This document shows positions 36,831 through 48,600 of a DNA stretch of 64,000 bases, piece after piece. The notes below the pieces were generated by a model that ran no database searches, was not told the DNA's origin, and was given only the letters and a program-made list of their open reading frames with translations. This stretch comes from Pampus argenteus. Taxonomy: Eukaryota > Chordata > Actinopteri > Scombriformes > Stromateidae. The stretch is from contig CM072877.1 in the NCBI GenBank assembly GCA_036937835.1, positions 18,592,001-18,656,000 of the forward strand, read 5' to 3'. Positions within the stretch are counted from its first letter, which is position 1. Every line of letters starts with the position of its first letter. Made by a program: the position numbers and the translations under genes.

Positions 36831-39800
36831 CTAAAGTATTACACACTGTCCTTTAGCTTGTTTAGCTGTTGAACTGTCTCCTTGTTTCTCAGGATTAACC
36901 TCGACTTCAGCTGATTCTGATGACCGAATGTCTACTTCTTCTGGTTCAGTTTGTTTTGTAGCAGCTTCAGTCTCACTTCTTTTCTTTTCTTCTACTGTTT
37001 CATTGTCTTTCTCCACAGCTGAAGCTGGTTTTGTGTCCCTGACGGTTATTTCGTTGCTCTCTTTTACACTTTCAGTTTGTGAGGGTTCGGTAAATGCAGT
37101 CTTGGATAGAGAAACATCAACCTCTCCATCCTCATCTCCCTCATCAGCAGTCTCTGCTGGTGACGCCGTCTCTTTCTCTTCCTCTCTCTGTTCTTTTCCA
37201 CAAGCTTCCTTTTCCTCCAAGTCAACTGGAGTCAAAGGTGTTAGGTCCAGACATGCCTTACGAGAAGATGCTTTTTTTCTCGGAGGAGCAACTGGCTTTT
37301 GCATTTCCAAATTTGGTTTCCACACTTCCTGAGCTGTATGCACAATGACATCTTTCTCCGGGGCTGTAGGATGATCGTCTATACTTCCCCAGTCAGGTTC
37401 CTCTGAGGAAAAGTCTGAGACGCTAAATGGATCAACTGGAATTTGATCGACTTTTTCTACTGTTATGGAGACACTTTTGTTTATCTTTGCTGTACTCTTC
37501 GTAGTTGACTGAGTTTCATCCTCCTCTAGTGATCGAGGGAACGGTTCCAGATCACACGGAGACGAATTAGCGCTGGACCTGAAGAAGTCTGTGACTTCCT
37601 CCTCTGAGTTTGGCATGTCACATTTTTCAGCCTTGGGAAGAAAATCACAGAAATCATACAAATCCTGGGACAATATCCGAGGTCCTTCCTCTTGGCATTT
37701 TTCTTTATCAGTTGGTTGTGCTTCTACTGCAGGAGTCTCATCTATAAGGACGTATTTCTCCAGGTAGCCCCTGGCCTCCCGGTCTGAATGCCTGCTGTGG
37801 AAGGACTTCTCAGAGGTTAAACTTTCTGTATCCTCCTCTTTTTGCTGATTGCCGGTTGCTTCCTCGTACAGGTCGGTGTAAAGGAAGGCCATGGCTTTGG
37901 GCTCCTCCAGCAAAATGGGGTCGATAATTTTGGGCGGTCCATCAGGCAGGAAGATCGGAGTCAGGATGTCTTCTTGGCTTCCAAACAAATTTGAGCCACT
38001 TGGTTTTGAAGGAAGCCTAGAGGGCGCTCCTTTATCCCCTTGACCTCCACCCTCTTTGTCTGCTTTCATGAGGTAGTTGTCTGTACCTCCATAGAAGACT
38101 TCATCTAGAAGCTCGCTGGTGATTTCCTCTAGACTGATGGTGTCTGACTTTTCATTATCCACTGTTAAGTTTCTTGCGGTGGTGTCTTTAGACTGCTCTG
38201 GCTTTTCTGTGTCCTGGCTCTCGACGATGCCCTCAGCCTTCGGTTCCACCGGTCCCTGTGCGATCACAGCAGGACTTCCTGGAGCCTGGGCATCAATCAG
38301 CGTGAATGGCTCGAAGTAATCCACATTGCCAGCAGCTCTTCTCCCCAGAGGTCTGGCCACTGGAGCACCTGGTGGATCCATTACATTTGGACTCATGGCA
38401 GATAAAGGCTGGTCACCTCTTGCTGCGCCTGTTGAGATCGCCATGTCATAGTTCAGGTCGAACACATTGTCGTGGGTCTCTTCACTGGCTTTGGGAACCA
38501 CGCTCTCCTCCAGATAAGACAGGTTGTCCACCATTTCTTTGCTCTCCTCTTCATCCACACTAACGAGTTTTGGAGGAACAACAATGTTGAGGATTTCAGA
38601 GCCTTCAGACACTAACCTGAATAACCGTTGCTCTTTATCTGCCAGAGGATCAGTCGGTTCTTCTTCGTCTCCCTCGTCTTCAGTTTTCACATTTGGCTGA
38701 GAGAATCCAACTAATTCGGGCCTTCCTGAGATGTTGTCAGAGCTTCCTACAAGGGCAGCATCTGCTTTGCTCTTCTGACCACCTACCGTCTCTTTAGTTT
38801 TCTTCCGCCTTGACATCAGCTCCTCATCTATGACAAATATAATCTTTCCTGCTGGATGAGATCCAGGCGTCACAGGCCGTACTGCGAGCGGAGAGCTGAG
38901 GTCCATCGTAGGGTTTCCACTTTCAGACGCCCACGGCGTGGTGCAGCAACTAGAGGTTGTCTCCCACGCAATCCCGCTGTCCTCACCTTGCATAGTTACC
39001 ATGGAGAAGGAAGAGTCCATCATCAGGCACTGCATCTTAGGCCGGACATTATCATCATGGACAGCCTCACGCAAACTGAAGGGGACAGTAATACAAACAT
39101 GAACAATGTGAGATAAAACTACGCAAAATATATCCAGATATTTCTCCTATGTGTGACTGATGGCAGTCCTCAGAAGCAATTTAAGACAAAAAATTATTTG
39201 ACATTGTCCATAAACTCATCACCTCTAATCGTACAAATATGAGTGAAAGATATACAAGGGATTTAGGTGGATTAGGGTGATAAAGTGGGATTATTTAGGT
39301 CCTCTTTTTCTCTTTTTATCCCTCCCTAATTCATTTTGTTATTACTGTCCTTATGTTTTTTTATTGAGGCTGATTGAATTTCAAGTATAAGCATTATGGA
39401 TAACAGGTTCAAATAGCTGAACATATATTTCACTTTTCATGTAACTGGATTAGAAAATATTTTAACAAAAGAAATATATATTAGTGATATTTTGACAGTT
39501 GTTGTTCTCGAACATTCAGCCAAACACACTAATAAACACAAACACACATGTCAGAGGTACTAATGGATTTTCTTCCATTACTTCACAACTTAATTTGGAA
39601 ATTGATTGAATTTATTGCTCTGAAAACTATAAAACAAACGTCCTCACAAATAAAATGTTGACTATCACTTTCCATTAAACACAATTAGTGATTTGTACCT
39701 GTTTCGAAGATTCTCCATGTCATCACTGGCTTCAGGGTTTTGTTCTATGATATCATCCTGTGTCAGCACTATCATCTCTGGATCAACATCTGATGCAAAA

Positions 39801-39886
39801 TCCTCTGTCAAAGTATCCATTGTCGCCATATCTTGATGAATTTGCTGCAGCGTCTCACCACAACTCAGCACCGCTCTGTTGATCAT
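36831..39886 (-). CDS. CMYA5 (myospryn)-like acidic protein ending in a CaaX box
   Basis: Two coding exons, 39886-39699 and 39075-36831, joined in phase, give 810 residues. Residues 83-103 (starting DSSFSMVTMQGEDSGIAWET) closely resemble the N-terminal block I recall for human CMYA5. A second matching block follows at about 141-158 (IIFVIDEE then RRKKTK). The rest is acidic and Ser/Glu/Pro-rich, without a folded domain I recognise. It has two copies of a Y-x-E-x-[FY]-x-L-I-D motif (315-324 and 499-508). The protein ends CVIL-stop, a type I geranylgeranylation CaaX box. Human CMYA5 is about 4,000 residues and ends in coiled-coil/B-box-type, FN3 and SPRY domains; none is encoded here or before dtwd2. 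Orientation next to homer1 matches human synteny. CMYA5 is a muscle costamere/desmin-associated scaffold and protein kinase A anchor; whether this short form shares that role is unknown. I leave the symbol blank because orthology is inferred. Confidence 0.8.
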
Positions 39887-40139
39887 ATTCTAAGGAAGCG
39901 TGCCTGAGTTGGGTTTTCATGCTCAGCGTTATCTTGAAATAGAAAACTAGTCTTCCAGTGTTTCATCTGACGCATTTGCAACATGCAAGGAGGTTAAGTA
40001 GTCATCTGTTCACACAGAGAATGATTTTTGCATGTGGCATTTGCAGTATAATCAGATAATCAGGGTTTAATCTGTTGTAGTTTATGACTAATTTCTTCCA
40101 TGAAAAAATGCAGCTTCTGCTTTATTTTTCTTGCCAGGT

Positions 40140-40149
40140 CTAAATATAG
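40140..40149. promoter_or_regulatory. Perfect MEF2 site upstream of the cmya5-like gene
   Basis: CTAAATATAG fits the MEF2 consensus CTA(W)4TAG exactly. It lies 254 bases upstream of the cmya5-like ATG. Mammalian CMYA5 is reported to be a direct MEF2A target in muscle, which makes the position plausible. Function is inferred. Confidence 0.5.
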
Positions 40150-41294
40150 TTTGTGCTGGTGGTCTGTATCCGATGTCATAAGTGTCTGTAAGAAGGCTGA
40201 AAGTGGACGCAGGTTGATCTTGAGTTGTGCACATTTTATGAAAGATTAAAAAATATCCCTTTATTACAATTTTAACAGTTTAAACTGGTGAGGAAACAGG
40301 AATAAAATAGCAAGCTTGAACACCACCACATCTATCTTTATCACTCTTTCCCCTTTATCACATTTACGGACTAATGTGCTATTTAATTTTAAAAAATCTG
40401 ATTCTGCTTTTCTTTACTCTTGAGCCACATTAAAATGTCAAACCTTGCACCTGTTAATGTCTGTCCTGCAGTGGGACTGGAGGACTCGGGGAGGGTTTCA
40501 CTTATAGTCAACAGGTTGTATCTGGGCAAGGTTGTCGTTATGTGTAAACTAGTCCAACATACCATGTGTAAATCATATACTTTCCCCAACGTACATGAGA
40601 AATTTAGGTAATTACTGGTGTTAAACACACATTCCAGCACCATACCATACCAGTGTTTTTGCATATTTTAAGTAATTTACCATAAATAACACTCTATATT
40701 TTACATAAACAGCTGCCTAAAGCACACTGTAGTGGTTTAGATGTTTTGCATGTTTCCTACCTGCCAGGCAGCTATTGTTTTGATTAGTATAAATCAACTT
40801 GATTGAGAAGTGAACAACATAATTCTTAAATGTGATGCATTATTTACATATGCAAAGAATTTGATCACAGAAATTGTTTTAAAGTACTGTTGGTTATAAA
40901 GCAAAAACACTAACTCTGGAGACCTGGAGAAAACTTGAGGTCAGTTCTTTAAAATCACAACGTGAAATAAAGTTAAATGTGGGACTATTTGTTCATGTAA
41001 AATATCATTGTTTGCATTTGAAACTTTAATTGTTTAAGTTTTTTTTTTTTTTTTTTTTACCTCTCTTGTACTTTTGCATAATTCGAGGTGATGACTGTTT
41101 TGCCTGTTTGAGTAGTTTTGAGTTGTCTACTTTTGCTTCACTCTGAAAGAAATGATCAATATCAGTAACCGACCAGAAGATGGCAATTATCGGTTGCAGA
41201 TAATATGTTCTTGTCCTGTTACTGTAGGTACATCTCTACTCATATATATTTTATTTCAGAATAGATGCCATTTCAAGGATTTTAAAATAGTATT

Positions 41295-41640
41295 TAGAGC
41301 TGCAACTAATGATTATCCTCATTATCAATTAATCTGCCAACTGTCTTGATTAATCATTCAGTCTATAAAATGTCAGATAAAAGTGAAAAATGCCTGCTGT
41401 AATTTTCCACAGTTCATTGTGATGTCTTCAGACGTTTTGTTCAACCAATAATTCAAAACCCCAAAAATATTTGATTTACAGTCATATGAAAACACACAAA
41501 AGCAGCAAATCTACATACAACCACTTTTTTTTTTTTTTTTTTGGTTTAAAAAAATAACTAAAAGATAGTTGCCAAATAATATTGATTATTTATTATTGTT
41601 GACAAACTATTTGATCAATCGACTAATTGATGCAGGGCTT
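41295..41640 (+). repeat. Dispersed fish repeat (AATCGATTA family), fuller copy
   Basis: Runs from AGAGCTGCAACTAATGATTA through TTCAAAACCCCAAAAATATT to AATCGACTAATTGATGCAGG. The AACAATGATTCAAAACCCC / AATAATTCAAAACCCCAAAA block is shared with 58,990-59,025, confirming two copies in this window. The ends are rich in ATTAATC words, as in short non-autonomous elements, but I cannot prove terminal inverted repeats. Confidence 0.6.
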
Positions 41641-41788
41641 ATGGTAAATATACTTTTTTGTGTGGGGAAAAAAAACATATACACATTATTATTCTAATTT
41701 AATTTTCTATGTCTTAATACATAACTAGATGGGATCTTGAATTCATTTAAAAATCACTGCCGGATGTGAGGAAACACTTTATTGCCGA

Positions 41789-41825
41789 TTACGTCAAAAT
41801 ATCAGAGGATGACGTGATGACGTCG
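41789..41825 (+). promoter_or_regulatory. Cluster of three CRE-like sites in the homer1 5' flank
   Basis: TTACGTCA at 41,789-41,796, TGACGTGA at 41,810-41,817 and TGACGTCG at 41,818-41,825 are all CREB/ATF-type sites, packed into 37 bases. They are about 1.15 kb upstream of the homer1 ATG and next to a GC-richer patch (GCTGAGCGGCGGAGG). Mammalian Homer1 is activity-regulated, so CREB input is plausible, but the start site is not known here. Confidence 0.45.
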
Positions 41826-41829
41826 TCGG

Positions 41830-42601
41830 TTTTAATGCTCACGCTGAGCGGCGGAGGATGGAGATGAAGACACCAGCACCAAATATCCTCATCATTAAAA
41901 CCCTGCTTGAATTATAACTGAAAAAAACAAGAAAATCTAATAATGTATCTGTGACTTTACATATATTATTTTATTTTTTGTTATTATTTTGGATGCAATC
42001 GACGTCGCTGATTTGAAGCCGGTTGGAGCAGGATGTGAAGATAAAGCCTTTGGAGTATCCATCTGTCTCTTCATCTGTCTCTTCACAAACAAAAAAAAAA
42101 CAAAAACAAAAAAAAACACCGAAAAACAGCGAAGATGAAGCTCTGTGTTGAGAGAAGACGTCTGTCAGCACCAAGCAGCGTTACAGCTGATATTTACGAC
42201 AGTAAAACTCTCTAACGTTAACACAAGATTGACGGGATTTAATGGCACAGTTGACGGCGTCAGAAAGCGGGATTTATGTATGGACAGTGTCTGCTTACTG
42301 GGAACTGAAGGCTGGATGTTCATCTGTCTCCAGTTGTATCTACAGCTTGTGATATTTCTACATTTATTTGTGTAGTAAACAGCAGCTAAAAGGGAGCAAG
42401 AGTATTCACGGCGTATTTTTACCCTTTTCGTCTCTTTCGACATTTTTCTTTTGTATTTAAGTATTTAAGTGAGTATTTCGAGCTTTATTTGACTATAAAT
42501 ACCACTTTCCCTCCATATTTTAGCCTGAGTTTAGCTTGATAATCCGTGTTTGTGCGTAACCGACGAGTTCATGTAGCTAACGGCTGTAGCGCGAGACGCT
42601 G

Positions 42602-42634
<33 letters not shown>

Positions 42635-42980
42635 TGAGCGCGTGAGTGTTTGACTGTATGTGTGCGTGTTGTCATCATGCATGCGCCGACACGTTAGCTC
42701 GTATGAAACCAACACCCTACCACAATGTACCCAAAGACACAACAACATCAACAAGACAAGGAGGGAGAAGAAGAAGAAGAAGCCATGTCTGAGTGAGAGC
42801 AGCCACCGGGGCTCCGCGACAAGCACAGCGGCTTTAAGCGCCACAGAGAGCGGATCAACGGCTGAAGCTCGCCCCGCTCACACACACCGCCATCCGGAGA
42901 GAGACAACCGCACACACACACTCACACATACGCCAGAAAGGATCGTTTCGACTCAACTTTAGCAGCCAAATCCAGCAAAA
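41830..42980 (+). promoter_or_regulatory. homer1 promoter/5' UTR region
   Basis: About 1.1 kb of sequence upstream of the homer1 start becomes richer in C and G towards the ATG. It includes a (GT)n tract at 42,602-42,624. The transcription start cannot be fixed. Short open frames here are not supported as genes. Confidence 0.4.
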
Positions 42981-45538
42981 ATGGGGTAAGTGACAGTCAG
43001 TAGAGTGAAATGATTGTGATTATCACCCTCAGATGTTCAGGGTCTGTCTGTCGTTTGTTTATCTGTGTGTTTTATTATTGTTGTTGTTGTTGTTGTTGGA
43101 GATTTCAGCTGCAGAGTAAAAAGTCTAGCAGCTAGCAGCCACCCATAGCTAACTGTATGAAGGAGGCATTTAAAGGATGAGTGTACACATGTTCAGGTGT
43201 GTCTTAAAACAACAAGTCAGGAGCCAAAATGAACATTGAAACAGGTTTTATTTGTTGTAACCAGTCATACTAGAAGATCCCTTTTTATAATGCACTTGCA
43301 ATGGAAGTGATGACAAAATCCAAAAAGTCTGTACAAAAATGTATCTAAAAGTTTATCTAAAGCTGATATGAAGCTTTGAGTCAAATAAAGTAGATATGTT
43401 TCAACATTACAGTTGAATCATTTTGTTATACAACTCAACAGGAAACACAAAGAGGGAATTGTATTTATCCCAAATTGAAATTAAAATGCCACAGCAGCCA
43501 CCTCAAATACAAAAAGGCTAAATAAACAAATGCAATTAAAGACTACATTATATACACTCAAATATAAAACATGATAAATGCCACAGATGTGATGGATAAT
43601 GCAACAGGTAAAACGTCCAGGTGAGCAGCCTCTCCTCAGTCTAATGGACGTCTGCAGCAATAACTTCCTGTAAACGTTGTTTGTCTTTGTCAGTGAGAAA
43701 AACCTCTTGTAGTGTTTATATGGGCAAGATGCCACAGCAAAGTGCACCAGAGATACACCACTAAACCCACTAGTGATAGCCGTAGCTGTCATTACATCCA
43801 CTCACAGCTTCCAGTCCACATGTTGACATGTTTGATAAGAGAAGCCAAAAGATGAAGCTGTAATGAGGCAGGCTACAGTTTTGAATTGATGATGATGATG
43901 ATGATGATGCTTTATATGGCTCGTGCAATGTGTATATAATGCATGTAGCTGGACCTGCAGATGTATGGTGAGCGACCTAGTTCTTACTCCAGATGATGTA
44001 GCATGTGATTGGTTTGTTGTCATATAGTGGACGAGGGGCGGAGGGGGCAGGGGGGCTGGGGTGACTCCTCATGCAAAGCACATCCTCTGTAATTCTCAAG
44101 GCCAATGTTTATAATCCAGGCACCATCCATCCCTCAGACACAGAACACGAACATGTCCTATGTGTGTAATTACTCCTTAATTAGTAAATCTGTGTTGTCT
44201 GTGCCAAACATGCACTGCAGCTTGTGTTTGTGTATAATAGATGCTGTAAAATAGCTGTCCTCCTGAAACTTGACACAAGCAATAAAACAGTGTCCAGGAT
44301 TAAACGTTGGCAATATTTCCTGCTGGTTGGTCAGACTTTCACTTTCCACCAGCACGTTTTTTTTTATTGTTTTTTTTTACTGGAAACAGAAAAAGTTGCG
44401 GCACAAATTCAGGAATGACGAGGGAGGATTCGTATATCGTTTCCTTTTGTCCAATATATTGCAGATCCTCACTGCAAACATATCTAAGAGTGTAGTTTAT
44501 TTTAGTGCATAATTGCTTTGTCAATACCAAGTGTTTAAAGTGCAATTAAGTACTTTAGTAACAGTAGAGAATCTATTAGTCAAACACCAGAAAATTAATA
44601 TGCAACTATAATAATGATAATCAGTTAATCGTTTCAGTCATTTTCAAGCTTCAAGGTTTCAGCTTCTCAAATGTGAGGATTTTCTTCATTCTTGGTCATA
44701 TAAGACAGTAGATTGAGTTTTGGAGTGTAGAAAAATTAAGATGGCACTATAAGGTCCGTGCGTGCGTGCGTGTGTGTGTGTGTGTGAGTGAGTGTGTGAC
44801 ATATGGTCATTTTAACCAGGAGCTTCTGGGCCTCGCCAAGCCCTGCTGCCTCCCTCTGTCAGTGGGTTAACCGGTAGGGGACACCGGGATCAGATTGGGC
44901 ATGTGGGAATGAGAGGGAGAGATGGAGTTGGAGGATGTTCACAGCTCATGACCGGCCCCGAGTCACATAGCTGTTGCCGTGACGACGCGGCAGCTAAGTT
45001 AGTAATGCAGGGTTATTTTTCCTGCGTCTAGCAAGTGAGTACAGACTGTAACCATCAGTGCTCTGACACAGCGTGGTGTCATCGGGCAGTGTGAAGTTTG
45101 TTATTATGGCTGTTTGAATTAATACTGCGTTTAATCCTTATTTTAGAAGGACTGTGAAGAAGAAAGAAATCCTAATGATGGATGGAAACAATAAAAAAGT
45201 ACAACAAAATATTTATAAACAAGAACAACTTGAAATGAAGGTAGAAAAAACAGCAGGGTTATAAAAGAAGATATTAAATTCTGAATGGACCTTCCAGTCA
45301 TATCCTGAGAGTAGATATTTTATGATAACATTGTGATTTCACATTATCTAAAGCCAGTAATAAACTGTCTGTGCTGTTTATTAGTGGAAAATAATAACAT
45401 CCAAAAATCAGTTATTTGTGTTGGGTTTTCTCAAATGCTTGAATATTAGGTTTTTATTCACCACATGCTTAGAAATATGACTCCAAATGAATGATTATGT
45501 TTGCTAACATTTCAGCTCAGTGTTAATATGTCAGTGTT

Positions 45539-45601
<63 letters not shown>

Positions 45602-48600
45602 GGATAGATAGACTATATTTTAATCATTTATGAATCATCTAAGTCATTTTTTTAGGCAAAAATGGCAAAAATTCCTCCTGTTTTTGTGAATTCTGTGATA
45701 TTCAGCTAAATATCTTTGGGTTTTGGAGAAACAAAAACATAATTTAATATGTTTACCTGATTAACACATAAAGGCCAGTATAAATTCATAATTCCTAGTA
45801 ATCCCATGAACTAATAGATAAATGCTCCTAATGCCAGAGTCTAATTTGATCGGAGGAAAAATGCGGCACGTGTCAACAAAGCTCAGTGTTGTGGGTGTCT
45901 GGTATCCAACAGTAGCGTATCCTCATAAAGAACGTACTGTATGTAGTTAAACTTGAACGATTTAACTTTCAGGCAGAGACAGTCCATGTCTTTGTTAGCC
46001 AGAACGTCAACACAGTTTTCTGTGTGTCTTCTGTTTCCATGAATGTTTTTTTGCTGGTTGTAAATAGGGAACTGCTGATTTGATAACATCTGCGGTCAGA
46101 TTCCTCTGTCAAAGCACTTGTCATTGAGACTTGAATGCCACAGTACGTTTCATTGTGAAAAGGGATTATGGGCCAACAATCGCCTCACAGTGTCATAGAG
46201 ACACACAGCAGATTTTGATCTGGGCCATGCTGTCTGACTAATGACACCCTGAAACATAAAACGACTTGCCAAAATTCGGTCGACCCACTTTAACCCCTTT
46301 ACAAGTCATGCGTAATGGAAACCTTAAAAAATGTGAAATGTGAATGAGGTCAAATTAAAGTAATGACTTCATTTGTTGTCATTTTTTTGTTTTTGTGTTT
46401 TTACAGTAATGAACGTAGTTGTTGTCAAGTAAAAAGTGACCAGAAATGACAAAAATAGTTGTTTTTTTGCTTCATTTGTGCTAAGTGCTGTTAAAAACAC
46501 ACATTATAAGTCTTATAATAAAAAGGAAAACGCTGGTATATGTGCCACCATTATCACTGTAAGCGTGGGAGAATGGAAAGCATGATGGCAACAGTAATTA
46601 AACGGTAAATTTAACATCTGAACCCTGCTTGTTTTACATGATACCTCATCTTGAACGTGTCCTGATAGATAACAGGGCAGGACTGCTGTAAGCAAATTCT
46701 GTCAGAGGAAGTAAAATGTCTTCATGATCACTGACTCACACGAAAAGCTCCCCTGCAAAGAATAATTAGTGCACATACAAAACGTTCATCTGCTCACCAA
46801 TACATAAATATACTACATATTTAACATACTGTACAAGTAAATATAGTACAGTATATTCTCACCATGTCCACTGTTGACCTGCCAGTCTGTGTGAGCTGCT
46901 GTGGATCCTGTCACATTGCCACCATGTCTCTGATTAACCGTGTTTATCTTTAAATAACATCTGCTAAGTCATTCTGCTAACTTAATTAACACACTGAGAC
47001 ATGACGAGAGCGTCCCAGAGAGGGGGACTCTGTCCCAGAGGACACTCCTCAACCAGCCAAATAATCTAATCTTTTTTATTTTCCCTGGACGCCTGGCAGA
47101 TAGATATCTTAGGACCAAATCTACACCAATAGAGCCCACCGTCAAGATAAAGAGCTTGTTGTAGTGTTAGGTTGAAGAGAATGGATTCAGGGTTTCTGGG
47201 TTTTTCTTTTTTTGGCGGATGGCTGGTTGAGAAACTTAAATTTCAAGTCTTTCTGCCCAGTTGAAGCACATTTTTCTATTGTTTAGTCAGCTAAATCCAA
47301 GCAGGAGATTATACTGTTAGCTAAACACAGATTTAAGAGCCATAATAAAAGGTTTTGTCTGTCTTCAGTGACTTATAGACGACCTAAATGTAGCATGTAG
47401 GGTCAAGCGCAGGACCGTGTGTTTATTCTTGTCCAGTAGTCCAGAGTGACGAAGGCGAATGAAAGAGGATCTCAGTTCTCCATGACCGAATGTAACAGAA
47501 GCTCGAAGTGATTGCATTTTGGATTTTGCATAGCTATTTTGCATTTTGATACCTGTCTCAGATATCGGTATCAACCTGGTAACCAAAACAAGTACAGACG
47601 TCACGATCTGCATTACTTTGTTTTTTTATTTTTTTTATTTTAGCCATGCAAGTGGAGCATGTGTCAGCTGGTATATTCATCTTTTTGGTTTAGGCTGAAA
47701 TATCTCAATAATTATTGGTTAGATATGCATGAAATTTGGCACAGATGTTCATGGTCCTCAGAGGATGAATCCTAAGAACTTTGGTGATCCATCACCTTTC
47801 TATAGCACCACCAGCAGGTCAAACTTTTATTTTATCCAGTGTAATATCTCAACATCTACTACCAGGTTGACATTTGTGGTTTTGAGTGAAATTCTTTGAC
47901 AAATATTGGATGGATTATCCTGAAAGTTGGTTCAGATATTCACGTCCCCTGCAGGATATCCCTTAACTTTAAATGCATAATCATTGTCAGGTCCAAATTA
48001 CCTACAATATTAATGAGATTCCCATCAGCTTTAACTGTACTTTGGGTAACATTTTAGGGAAATGTACTAAAAATCGTTGCTCCCCATCCCCTCCATTTCT
48101 CCATTACTGTGAGAAATGACATTATGATCAGATCCTTATTATTTACTTGTTTATTTTATCTATCTGGAAAAGGGTTTGTTATAAATAATAATGAAATAAC
48201 TGTAAAACCATCATTTAAATATCTTCCTTTCCATTTTTTACCTTCTTTTGAGAAGGTTATTTGTTGAATGTGTGTTGAAATTCTGAATGAAAATGACAAT
48301 TTGGGCCGTTTCCAAACAGAGTCTGTCATCTCCAGAGACGGTTATAACGTTGTTTTGCTTTTAATCCAAGACCCTGAGAGCTTTTCAGCCACAACAGTGT
48401 TTGGAAGCCGTCCTGAGACTGCTGATCTCTGTATGTTGGCACCGGTGCTTCCAGGTCACCTTTGGCACGCTCGCCTTACTTTACTGCGTCTGCGTCAGTG
48501 TACGCCCTGCTGGTCAGGTCTGGCCGACAGACAGTCACACAGACAAGGCCTCAAATATAACAACCTGCATGTAGCGCAGTGTTTAAATGGTGACATGCCA

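Larger units (their letters stand above)
39900..41780. other. Divergent intergenic region between cmya5-like gene and homer1
   Basis: Holds the presumed promoter of the cmya5-like gene on its left side. The rest is AT-rich, with T-runs at about 41,038-41,060 and 41,525-41,543 and a dispersed repeat at 41,295-41,640. No coding frame was found. In human, TENT2 lies between HOMER1 and CMYA5; I see no trace of it here. Confidence 0.5.

Noticed and set aside
36928..38563. Plus-strand frames of 66-134 codons opposite the cmya5-like exon
   Set aside because: Antisense shadows of a long biased coding exon, without start context, splice sites or family similarity.
43481..43801. 106-codon minus-strand frame in homer1 intron 1
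   Set aside because: No conserved motif, no splice sites, and it abuts a dispersed repeat; chance open frame.
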